Part shown: positions 1-6,503 of the stretch, in pieces
Numbering within the stretch: position 1 is the stretch's first letter
Layout: the number at the start of each line of letters is the position of its first letter
Assembly (NCBI GenBank): GCA_016840905.1
Contig: JAEORM010000053.1
Location: 1 to 6,884 of the forward strand
Length of the DNA: 6,884 nucleotides
Source: Candidatus Gerdarchaeota archaeon
Lineage (GTDB): Archaea; Asgardarchaeota; Heimdallarchaeia; JABLTI01
Direction of reading: 5' to 3'
Made by a program: the position numbers and the translations under genes
Notes under the pieces: generated by a model
Told to the model about the DNA's origin: nothing
The model's database searches: none
What the model saw: the letters and a program-made list of their open reading frames with translations, nothing else

Positions 1-1
1 A

Positions 2-46
2 TTTGGTATAGACTCAGAAGGAATTATTCCTATAGATGAAGAATGA
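2..46 (+). CDS. 3' end of an upstream gene, unidentified (partial)
   Basis: The frame beginning at base 2 is open from the window edge and reads FGIDSEGIIPIDEE before a TGA at 44-46. The acidic tail and the stop 20 bases before the next start look like a normal gene end in a tight same-strand cluster. Fourteen residues are too few to name a family. Frame 1 is also open to a TGA at 37-39, but its translation (IWYRLRRNYSYR) is less protein-like. The call rests on spacing and composition only. Confidence 0.35.
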   Translation, partial: FGIDSEGIIPIDEE

Positions 47-66
47 AAAAATTTTAGTGATAGAGA

Positions 67-1071
67 ATGGCTGAAACAAATAAAGATAATATAGATACAG
101 AAGATTTTGAAAAACATCCTGAAGTAATCTCTTTACGAAATCAATTGACAGGTATGAGTAAGGATTTGTTAAAGAAAACTTCCGATAAGCTGCGAACTGA
201 TATCTCACAAATTTCATCTAAAATTGACCTTTTGAAAAAGAAAAGAGAAGAATGTAATGCTGAAGCCAGACATTATAAGAAAATGAGAGATAATGTCACA
301 GATGAAAAATATTCAGAAATAAGCAAAATGCGAGAAGATGCTGAAAAAGAAAAAGAGTTACGAGACTTTTGTAATGAGCAAATAAGGATAAATAAAGCTA
401 AACGCGATGAATTGAAAGTAAGCTTACGAGAAGCATGGGCAAAAGTCAAAGAGCTTAGAAATAAATACTATCAAATGAAAGATGAAGTAGGGGTATTACC
501 TGAAGATCTTACAAATGAAATTAGGGAATTAGAATGGAAACAACAGACAACCACATTAGATCCTGAAGAAGATGTCCTTATAACAAAACGTATTGCAGAA
601 TTATATGAGAAAGCATATACTGCTCATTTAATAGGATTCTCTTCAGAAGAATTAGAATCATCTATTGAAAAAGCTAAACAACTTTCAAATGAACATGAAG
701 AAGCTCACCAAAATGTCATAAAGTATCATGAGAAAGGACAAGAACATCACCAACGAATGCAAGATTTATATCAGCAAATAGATGAAAGACGAGTAGGTGG
801 TTCTGATCTTCATGGAAAATATGTCTCATTAAGAGAGGAAGCAAATCTTGCTCATGAAAAAATAGTTGTACTATATGATGCCATAAAACTTAATCAATAT
901 TTGATGGATATGATCGATGACGAACAAGTAAAAAGAAGACATGAAAAGACTCAACAATTGCGTGAAGAGAAAAAAGAGGAAACAATGAAAAAACAGGCTT
1001 CAAATAAAAGGCTAACTTTAGAAGAATTACGACTATTAATGGGTGAAGAGGAAGATGATGAGAATGAATAA
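67..1071 (+). CDS. Archaeal coiled-coil protein, COG1340-like, function unknown
   Basis: This is a 334-residue, highly charged, almost wholly helical protein with no signal peptide or membrane segment. Heptad-like Leu/Ile patterns over about residues 20-140 and 190-310 suggest two long coiled-coil arms. The break between them holds the most conserved-looking segment, LEWKQQTTTLDPEE (155-168), which I recognise from the archaeal COG1340 coiled-coil family. His-rich stretches (HEEAHQ, HEKGQEHHQ) lie at 210-228. A short RLTLEELRLLMG motif (315-326) precedes an acidic tail. Family members are sometimes labelled phosphoserine phosphatase, but no HAD-type DxDxT motif is present, so that label should not be used. 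The start is firm: an in-frame TAG lies at 61-63, and GTGAT (57-61), a match to the archaeal Shine-Dalgarno sequence, sits five bases before ATG. The gene lies 79 bases upstream of rli1 on the same strand. A role around ribosomes or RNA is only a guess from that position. Confidence 0.85.
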   Translation: MAETNKDNIDTEDFEKHPEVISLRNQLTGMSKDLLKKTSDKLRTDISQISSKIDLLKKKREECNAEARHYKKMRDNVTDEKYSEISKMREDAEKEKELRDFCNEQIRINKAKRDELKVSLREAWAKVKELRNKYYQMKDEVGVLPEDLTNEIRELEWKQQTTTLDPEEDVLITKRIAELYEKAYTAHLIGFSSEELESSIEKAKQLSNEHEEAHQNVIKYHEKGQEHHQRMQDLYQQIDERRVGGSDLHGKYVSLREEANLAHEKIVVLYDAIKLNQYLMDMIDDEQVKRRHEKTQQLREEKKEETMKKQASNKRLTLEELRLLMGEEEDDENE

Positions 1072-1150
1072 AACAATAATTAGCTCATAGCAAAATTATT
1101 AGACAAGAAGTTTTGTTTGAAAATAGGAAGCATATAAGGAAAGTAGAAAT

Positions 1151-3061
1151 ATGACTAGAATAGCAATAGTAGAACGAGAAAAATGCAACAAAAAGAAATG
1201 TGCTTTAGAGTGCATCAAATTTTGTCCTGTTAATCGTACTTCTGATGAAAAATGTGTAGATTTAGATGAGAGTACAGGAAAAGCAAAAATTATCGAATTA
1301 TTATGTACTGGGTGTGGTATTTGTACTAAAAAATGCCCTAGAAAAGCTATTCAAATCATTAACCTTCCTGACGAACTTGAAACTGATCTTGTACATCGTT
1401 ACAGCCGCAATGGTTTCAAATTATATCGTTTACCTATACCAAAACCAGGGTATGTTCTAGGTTTGATAGGGCAAAATGGTGCTGGAAAATCAACCTCTAT
1501 GAAAATCCTTGCAGGTTTACTGAAACCTAATTTAGGAAACTGGAATGAACCACCTGAGTGGGATGAAATTATCGAATATTTCCGTGGGTCTGAACTTCAA
1601 GGTTATTTTGAAAATATGCAAAATAATCAATTACGCACTGTTATTAAACCTCAAGAAATAAGCGGATTGCCTCAGCAAGTAAAAGGCATAGTGAAGGATT
1701 TGATAACAAAGGTTGATGAAAGAGGTGTAAAAGATGAAGTCAAAGAACTTCTTAGTCTTGATAAGTTCTGGGAACGAGAATTAAATGTTCTTAGTGGAGG
1801 AGAATTACAAAGAGTTGCCATTGCAGCAACAATTGTTAAGGATGCTGATGTTTATCTATTTGATGAACCTTCAAGTTTTCTTGATGTAAAAGAACGTTTG
1901 AATGCAGCAAAAGCTATACGAACTCTTGTTAATAGTAATAAATATGTAATCAATGTTGAGCACGACCTTGCTGTTTGTGATGCTATCAGTGATCAAATTT
2001 CTATGTATTATGGTTCTCCTGGTGGATATGGTATTGTTACTCATCCTAGAGGAGTTAGAGATGGAATCAACATCTTTCTAGATGGTTTTATTCCAGATGA
2101 AAATATGCGTTTTAGGGATTACTCTATACGATTTAGTCGAGAACCGGCTCCTTCTGAAGGAGATACCAGCCATAAAATAGCTTTAAAATATGGTGCTTTC
2201 TCGAAAAATTTCAATGGGTTCAAATTCTCAGCCCAACCTGGAATTGTCCATAATTCTGAAGTGATAGGTATTATTGGCCCAAATGGTATTGGTAAAACAA
2301 CTTTTGCTAAAATTTTAGCTGGTGATGAGCAACCTTCTGAAGGTGAGGTTATTATTTTCCCTGAAATGACTAAACCAGCAACTGATAAAATCGATGAAAA
2401 AACAGAAGAAAAAGTGGAAAAAGAGGGAGAAGAAAAAGAAAGTAAGAAAGAAGAGAAAAAGGGGATAAAAATAGCTTACAAACCACAATATATCAACGTT
2501 AATTTTGATGGTTCTGTGGAAGAATTCCTATTTTCAATCAACAAAATCCTTTTGGTTGATCCTTGGACTCGAGCAGAAATTGTTAGACCACTAAATATCG
2601 AAGCATTACTCTCGAGAAACATGAGCGACTTAAGTGGTGGTGAATTACAAAAAATAGCTATTGCTGGAACTCTCGCTCAAGAATGTAAAATGTATCTATT
2701 AGACGAACCTAGTGCTTATTTGGATTCAGAAATGAGAATGGTTGTTGCTAAAGTAATCCAAAAGATTGTTCGATCAAAAACTCGTTCAGCATTTATTATT
2801 GACCATGACTTGATGTTTATCGATTATTTAAGTGATAATCTAATGGTTTTTGAAGGTGACCCAGGTGTTAAAGGTCTTGCCAAATCACCAACTGATCTCC
2901 GACCTGGAATGAACCGCTTCTTAAGAACAGTTGATATTACTTTTAGAAGAGATAAAGTAAGTGGGAGACCAAGAGTTAACAAGAAAGATTCAAGATTAGA
3001 CCGTGCTCAAAGAGATATTGGTGAATTTTATTATGTGCCAAGCACGTTAGAAAAGGAATGA
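1151..3061 (+). CDS. rli1: Ribosome-recycling ATPase ABCE1/Rli1
   Basis: This cytosolic ABC ATPase splits ribosomes into subunits after termination or aPelota-mediated rescue. The 636 residues hold every landmark. An N-terminal two-[4Fe-4S] domain has Cys12, 17, 21, 25 and Cys52, 55, 58, 62, plus Cys35. NBD1 has Walker A GQNGAGKST (107-115), the family motif FRGSELQ (144-150), Q-loop Gln168, signature LSGGELQ (214-220), Walker B Asp238 with catalytic Glu239, and switch His271. A hinge follows near 305-325. NBD2 has Walker A GPNGIGKTT (376-384), Q-loop Gln446, signature LSGGELQ (494-500), Asp518/Glu519 and His552. The C-terminal FRRD and GRPRVNK stretch is the usual second hinge. The protein is about 35 residues longer than a typical archaeal Rli1 because of a Glu/Lys-rich insertion at about 403-438. 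AAGGA (1136-1140) lies ten bases before ATG. The 79-base upstream gap holds only a weak TATA-like AAAATTATTA (1092-1101), so a private promoter is uncertain. Confidence 0.98.
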   Translation: MTRIAIVEREKCNKKKCALECIKFCPVNRTSDEKCVDLDESTGKAKIIELLCTGCGICTKKCPRKAIQIINLPDELETDLVHRYSRNGFKLYRLPIPKPGYVLGLIGQNGAGKSTSMKILAGLLKPNLGNWNEPPEWDEIIEYFRGSELQGYFENMQNNQLRTVIKPQEISGLPQQVKGIVKDLITKVDERGVKDEVKELLSLDKFWERELNVLSGGELQRVAIAATIVKDADVYLFDEPSSFLDVKERLNAAKAIRTLVNSNKYVINVEHDLAVCDAISDQISMYYGSPGGYGIVTHPRGVRDGINIFLDGFIPDENMRFRDYSIRFSREPAPSEGDTSHKIALKYGAFSKNFNGFKFSAQPGIVHNSEVIGIIGPNGIGKTTFAKILAGDEQPSEGEVIIFPEMTKPATDKIDEKTEEKVEKEGEEKESKKEEKKGIKIAYKPQYINVNFDGSVEEFLFSINKILLVDPWTRAEIVRPLNIEALLSRNMSDLSGGELQKIAIAGTLAQECKMYLLDEPSAYLDSEMRMVVAKVIQKIVRSKTRSAFIIDHDLMFIDYLSDNLMVFEGDPGVKGLAKSPTDLRPGMNRFLRTVDITFRRDKVSGRPRVNKKDSRLDRAQRDIGEFYYVPSTLEKE

Positions 3062-3067
3062 AGAAAA

Positions 3068-4489
3068 TTACATGAAATCAACAGTTTCTTCATCATGTGG
3101 ATCTTGACCATAGATACGTTCGTGAGCCCACGAAAAGGGTTTCACTTTATTTTTCATTTCTTCAATAAACCAATTCATAATCTTTTCACCGACGTTTTCT
3201 CCATAGATTTTCTTTGCTGTTCGCATAGTTTTGATCGTTTCATTATCTTCACTTATGAAATCAATCAATTTTACAATGTTTTCAGCAGATGCAGGGGGTA
3301 TCAAAACATTTGACTTTGCATCAAAAACAGATTCAGGTCGGTCAGTGTTAAAACGTAAGGTTAAGCAAAGTACTTTTTGTATTTCATTTAGCTCTTCTTG
3401 AATACTACCAGAATCAGTTAATTCAGCAAAACATTTTCCACTCTTCCAAAAATCAATTACTTGACCATATTCACGCCATAAAGGTGTGAAAACAAAATTA
3501 TCATACTTCTTATCTGCTTGAAGAACCTTCTTTCGTAGATTAAAGTGTTCTAAGGCTGTTTTAGTTGCAGTGAGCTCACACCAAGTTATAGGGACACCTT
3601 CTTTAACTAAAGCTAGGACACCTTCAACAATCGCATGAAATCTTCTTGAGGTTAAATTACCTCTACGATGAACATCAACCCGTATCCAATTATCAAAATT
3701 ATCTAATGCTGGATAATCATCAAAAGCAGTTGTTTCTGGTTTTGGTACTAGGTTAATTGCATCAACAACAGAATTACCTACAACACGAATTGACTTTTCA
3801 GGATAACCTTCTCGAAGTAAATTTTGCTTGCTTGTTTCACAAGAAGCACACAAGTAAGCTGCTCCGGCTCCAGAAACAAATGTATCCCATTGTTCTGGCC
3901 AAGGTTCGGCGCGATTTAGCTCCCAATCACCATACCATTGCTTGTGAATGAATTCTTTGGGATAAGTAATTATTTCAGTGAAGATATTTTTTTCTCGGAA
4001 GGATACAGGATTCATACCTCTGATTCCAGCTTCATTTTGAGCAACACCTGACCTAGTGGCTAAAAACCATGAAGCAGAAACTATTGCTGCTGTTAGGGTG
4101 TCTCCATGAGGTATCGGAAGAAAAACTCTGTTAGGGTATTCCTTTTTCAACCACTTACCTAAAGAACCAATTTTGTGAAAGATTTCTACAGATTTTTGCA
4201 TAAGGTCCCCTTTAATCTTCAAATCAATTAATGGATCCATATTGAATTCTTTAATACCATACCCTAATAATTCATCAAAATGTTGTCCTGTTGTGGCGCA
4301 AATAACAGGTATTCCTTTTTTATTTGCCCAATAAATTAAAGGCGCTTGCTTGTAAAAATCAGGTTTTGTTCCTATGGCAACTATAGGTATCCATTTTGAA
4401 GGATCAGATTCATCGACAATTTGTCTAATTTCTTTCTCTTTAACAACTGGTGGAATAAAATCTGGTGTAGGATAACTAAATGGTTCCAT
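3068..4489 (-). CDS. UDP-N-acetylglucosamine 2-epimerase family protein (WecB-like, divergent)
   Basis: This is a 473-residue GT-B fold enzyme of the non-hydrolysing UDP-GlcNAc 2-epimerase family, which interconverts UDP-GlcNAc and UDP-ManNAc for surface glycans. Motifs in order are GTKPDFYKQAP (40-50), TGQH (67-70), HGDT (128-131), EAGIR (153-157), WPEQ (197-200), GNSVVDA (238-244), VHRRGN (273-278), TDSGSIQEE (358-366) and TDRPES (382-387). By alignment with E. coli WecB the catalytic residues appear kept: Asp130, Glu153, Glu199 and His274. Three things are unusual. It is about 100 residues longer than WecB. About 35 extra residues, rich in Trp, Tyr and Lys, sit between EAGIR and WPEQ. The usual PVHPN stretch is replaced by CELTATK (304-310). 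A C-terminal tail (about 445-473) is also extra. It may be an archaeal subgroup with a different sugar substrate. The ATG at 4489 has GTGAT (4496-4500) six bases upstream. An in-frame TAA at 4508-4510 rules out a longer form. The gene has its own TATA box and converges on rli1. Confidence 0.88.
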   Translation of the reverse strand: MEPFSYPTPDFIPPVVKEKEIRQIVDESDPSKWIPIVAIGTKPDFYKQAPLIYWANKKGIPVICATTGQHFDELLGYGIKEFNMDPLIDLKIKGDLMQKSVEIFHKIGSLGKWLKKEYPNRVFLPIPHGDTLTAAIVSASWFLATRSGVAQNEAGIRGMNPVSFREKNIFTEIITYPKEFIHKQWYGDWELNRAEPWPEQWDTFVSGAGAAYLCASCETSKQNLLREGYPEKSIRVVGNSVVDAINLVPKPETTAFDDYPALDNFDNWIRVDVHRRGNLTSRRFHAIVEGVLALVKEGVPITWCELTATKTALEHFNLRKKVLQADKKYDNFVFTPLWREYGQVIDFWKSGKCFAELTDSGSIQEELNEIQKVLCLTLRFNTDRPESVFDAKSNVLIPPASAENIVKLIDFISEDNETIKTMRTAKKIYGENVGEKIMNWFIEEMKNKVKPFSWAHERIYGQDPHDEETVDFM

Positions 4490-4495
4490 AGTTTC

Positions 4496-4500
4496 ATCAC
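4496..4500 (-). promoter_or_regulatory. Ribosome binding site of the epimerase gene
   Basis: On the minus strand GTGAT ends six bases before the ATG at 4489. It matches the 3' half of the archaeal consensus AGGAGGTGAT. The coiled-coil gene uses the same half-site at 57-61. It supports the ATG chosen for the epimerase gene. Confidence 0.55.
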
Positions 4501-4528
4501 TAATCTTTTAGTAAGGTTATTGAAATAC

Positions 4529-4538
4529 TATATAAAAC
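4529..4538 (-). promoter_or_regulatory. Archaeal TATA-box promoter of the epimerase gene
   Basis: The minus strand reads GTTTTATATA here, a near-ideal archaeal TATA box. A start site about 25-27 bases downstream would fall on a purine near 4505-4507, giving a leader of roughly 17 bases that still contains the GTGAT ribosome binding site. The preceding bases (TAGAGG) are not a strong BRE. The box lies in the 106-base spacer after mch, so the epimerase gene can be expressed separately from ftr-mch. The position is seen in the sequence; promoter function is inferred. Confidence 0.6.
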
Positions 4539-4595
4539 CTCTATGTCAATATTTGAGTTTTTATTAGTATAAAATATAATCGATTTTATTTGATT

Positions 4596-5573
4596 TTATT
4601 TTATACTTTTTAATAGCATATCAGAGTTAATTTTACCGTAACTATAAGTCTTTCCAGTTTCGATGTTATTAACAGTAAGTTTTGCAGGAGCAAACAAGCT
4701 CTTATCAATACTATAGAAATCGCCTTTTGCTTCCTTTACAATTTCATAGAACAACTTACCATAATTAGTTGAAGTTGAGGAAATAGCTTTTTCTAAATAG
4801 CTTAGAAGTTCTTTATCGTTTTTATAATCTACTTGTAAATAAACATCGGACCCATAGATGAGCATATCATTAGTTCTACCCAACATCAAATCACTATTCT
4901 TCTTGTCTATTGGCGCAATAGGACAAGTACCAAAACCAGAGATAATTTTTGTTATATCCATACCCAAATCCATAAGCTTATGGATTGCTGTTTCAATTGA
5001 CCTTCCAGCAATTTGGGTAGCTCCAGCAATACTTGTGGTAGGAGTTATCACAACTGAGATATTTTGTAAACTAATTCTGCACCTTTCAGAAATATATCTC
5101 AAAGCAGCATCTGTTGGATATTTATCAGTTTCAAGAACAATTACTGTCTGATCAAAGTCCTCTTTTATAGGCAATTGTTCAAAAACATGTTTAGGTTTCT
5201 TAGAGAATATTCGTATTGGTCCACTTGCCATTGCTTTATAACCATTAACATCTATTGACCAACCAGCAAATTGAGAACCCATTGAAGCTATTGCTGGTGA
5301 ATCAGAAATAACAGTTACGGTTGGTAAAGTTAAATCTGGTGAATATGATTTCATTCCTACCGAAACTTCAGCTTGTCCACCTAGACAAATTTGTATAGCA
5401 TATTCTCCAGCCAAATACCCTCCAAGAGTTTTTAATCCAAGGTCTAAAATTACAGGTCCTATATCAGTTTCTATAATTTGAGCTTTTAGGATTTCCAACA
5501 TCTCTAACATTTCTTCGAATAGATCTATTGCTGCTTCATTCATTGAAGTCTCATTGACAAGGGGTTTACTCAT
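4596..5573 (-). CDS. mch: Methenyltetrahydromethanopterin cyclohydrolase
   Basis: Mch (EC 3.5.4.27) reversibly interconverts N5-formyl-H4MPT and N5,N10-methenyl-H4MPT in the cytosol, the step next to Ftr. The 325 residues match the family end to end in length. Family stretches include GGYLAGEY and CLGGQAEV (51-70), SDSPAIASMGSQFAGW (90-105), ASGPIR (116-121), ITPTTSIAGATQIAGR (176-191), GTCPIAPI (215-222), GRTNDMLIYG (232-241) and FAPAKLTVNN (294-303), then GKTYSYGKIN near the C-terminus. Arg191 and Glu194 (RSIE) line up with the Arg/Glu pair reported as catalytically important in Archaeoglobus Mch. The ATG at 5573 is preferred over a GTG six bases upstream because AAGGA (5583-5587) sits nine bases before the ATG but only three before the GTG. 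The gene starts 25 bases after ftr stops and is surely co-transcribed with it. No clear terminator follows, only AT-rich sequence including ATTATATTTT at 4571-4580. Confidence 0.97.
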   Translation of the reverse strand: MSKPLVNETSMNEAAIDLFEEMLEMLEILKAQIIETDIGPVILDLGLKTLGGYLAGEYAIQICLGGQAEVSVGMKSYSPDLTLPTVTVISDSPAIASMGSQFAGWSIDVNGYKAMASGPIRIFSKKPKHVFEQLPIKEDFDQTVIVLETDKYPTDAALRYISERCRISLQNISVVITPTTSIAGATQIAGRSIETAIHKLMDLGMDITKIISGFGTCPIAPIDKKNSDLMLGRTNDMLIYGSDVYLQVDYKNDKELLSYLEKAISSTSTNYGKLFYEIVKEAKGDFYSIDKSLFAPAKLTVNNIETGKTYSYGKINSDMLLKSIK

Positions 5574-5582
5574 AATCACTCA

Positions 5583-5587
5583 TCCTT
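5583..5587 (-). promoter_or_regulatory. Ribosome binding site that sets the mch start
   Basis: The minus strand reads AAGGA nine bases before ATG 5573. The alternative GTG at 5579 would leave a three-base spacer, too short for normal use. The GTGAT that contains this GTG lies one base from the ATG, so it cannot serve as the binding site for that ATG. Confidence 0.5.
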
Positions 5588-5598
5588 ACTAAGCATCA

Positions 5599-6489
5599 TT
5601 ATATTAATTCATTGAGATTAATTTTTATACTCCCCAATTCTCCACCGAAATTTGAACTGGTAATTTTAATGATTCTTTTATCAGCTTTAAGGGTATTAAT
5701 AGCTATTTTCATTGCTGATTTTAATTCATCCTCATTAACAGCATTTATTACAATTTCATAAACACATTGAGCATTATTTGGCAATTCTGAATCGTCTATT
5801 TTGTCCTTGAGTGTTGGACAATATTTATGATTAGTTGATTCATTGAGAAATGAGTATTTTGAACCAATTTTCGACCCAGATCTACAAATACCACCTGGAA
5901 ATGAAGTGATTGCTTTAGTAGATGATTTTCTAATAGCATTAATAGCACTTCTCGCAGCTCCCAATGTTTCTTCTTCTGTTGTTCCTACTAGGATTAATAA
6001 ACCACCTGCAATACCTTTTGAAAATCCAAAGGTTTCTTCTATAAGGAAGAAACCATCCATTACGGGTATTTCCCACATTGTTCTATTATCATAAAATGAG
6101 CTCTTTTTCTGATATCCATCACCAAAATAAGAGATTAATTTACCAATAGGTTCACTTTTTGTTCCATCTATTAGATAGTTAAAAATTCGAGTAGTTGGAG
6201 CTGTCATTGCACATTGGGATAAACGAGCCAATAGTTCATCTTTCATTTTTTTGCTGCTTCGAGTCCAAATTTGAACGATAACACCAGGTCGTCCATCTGG
6301 CGTTTTATCTTTATCTACAATTTGTTCAATACCTGCTTCAGCCGTACACATAATTATACTTGTAGCAAATCCGATGGTACTTTGAGCTGCTATTAAAGCC
6401 ATTTCTTCATCTATCGCCGTTATTAAAATTCGAGAATGCCACATCTCGAAACATTCAGAGAAAGTTGATTCTATTTTGGATTCGACCAT
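5599..6489 (-). CDS. ftr: Formylmethanofuran:tetrahydromethanopterin formyltransferase
   Basis: Ftr (EC 2.3.1.101) reversibly moves the formyl group between methanofuran and H4MPT in the cytosol and hands its product to Mch. With the start at 6489 the protein has 296 residues, the usual family length. Characteristic stretches include IESTFSECFE (6-15), ATSIIMCTAEAGIE (42-55), TPDGRPGV (63-70), LSQCAMTAPTTRIF (90-103), SYFGDGYQ (120-127), EETFGFSKGIAGG (151-163), SFPGGICRSGSKIGSKYSFL (196-215), STNHKYCPT (218-226), CVYEIVINAVNE (242-253) and SSNFGGELG (278-286). It is complete with no disruption. An ATG at 6504 would add MRFTY, but it has no binding site of its own, and GAGGT (6498-6502) inside that extension sits eight bases before ATG 6489. 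The gene follows a membrane-protein gene whose stop is 14 bases upstream, and it precedes mch by 25 bases, so a three-gene operon is likely. Confidence 0.97.
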   Translation of the reverse strand: MVESKIESTFSECFEMWHSRILITAIDEEMALIAAQSTIGFATSIIMCTAEAGIEQIVDKDKTPDGRPGVIVQIWTRSSKKMKDELLARLSQCAMTAPTTRIFNYLIDGTKSEPIGKLISYFGDGYQKKSSFYDNRTMWEIPVMDGFFLIEETFGFSKGIAGGLLILVGTTEEETLGAARSAINAIRKSSTKAITSFPGGICRSGSKIGSKYSFLNESTNHKYCPTLKDKIDDSELPNNAQCVYEIVINAVNEDELKSAMKIAINTLKADKRIIKITSSNFGGELGSIKINLNELI

Positions 6490-6497
6490 ATAAGTAA

Positions 6498-6502
6498 ACC
6501 TC
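6498..6502 (-). promoter_or_regulatory. Ribosome binding site that sets the ftr start
   Basis: GAGGT on the minus strand is a perfect piece of the AGGAGGTGAT consensus, eight bases before ATG 6489. It overlaps the competing ATG at 6502-6504, which has no Shine-Dalgarno-like sequence ahead of it. It therefore favours the shorter, 296-residue Ftr. Confidence 0.6.
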
Positions 6503-6503
6503 A

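Noticed and set aside
14..217. Minus-strand open frame of 67 codons over the start of the coiled-coil gene
   Set aside because: It lies opposite a well-supported gene, is AT-driven in composition (Phe/Tyr/Leu-rich) and resembles no family.
67..1071. Phosphoserine phosphatase label for the coiled-coil gene
   Set aside because: No HAD catalytic motif is present, and the protein is coiled coil throughout. The label is a known misannotation in this kind of family.
1101..1118. Possible hairpin AGACAA-gaagtt-TTGTTT upstream of rli1
   Set aside because: The stem is six pairs with one G-U and is AT-rich, as expected by chance here. There is no T-run after it that would make it a terminator.
1266..1460. 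Plus-strand open frame inside rli1
   Set aside because: It is a frame-shifted shadow of the Fe-S domain and NBD1 coding sequence, with no ribosome binding site or recognisable motif.
3095..3951. Two plus-strand open frames (3095-3313 and 3757-3951) opposite the epimerase gene
   Set aside because: Both lie antisense to conserved coding sequence and have no family resemblance.
4582..4601. Two tandem copies of the 10-base unit GATTTTATTT at the end of mch
   Set aside because: Only two copies, in very AT-rich sequence that partly codes for the mch C-terminus. It is likely chance.
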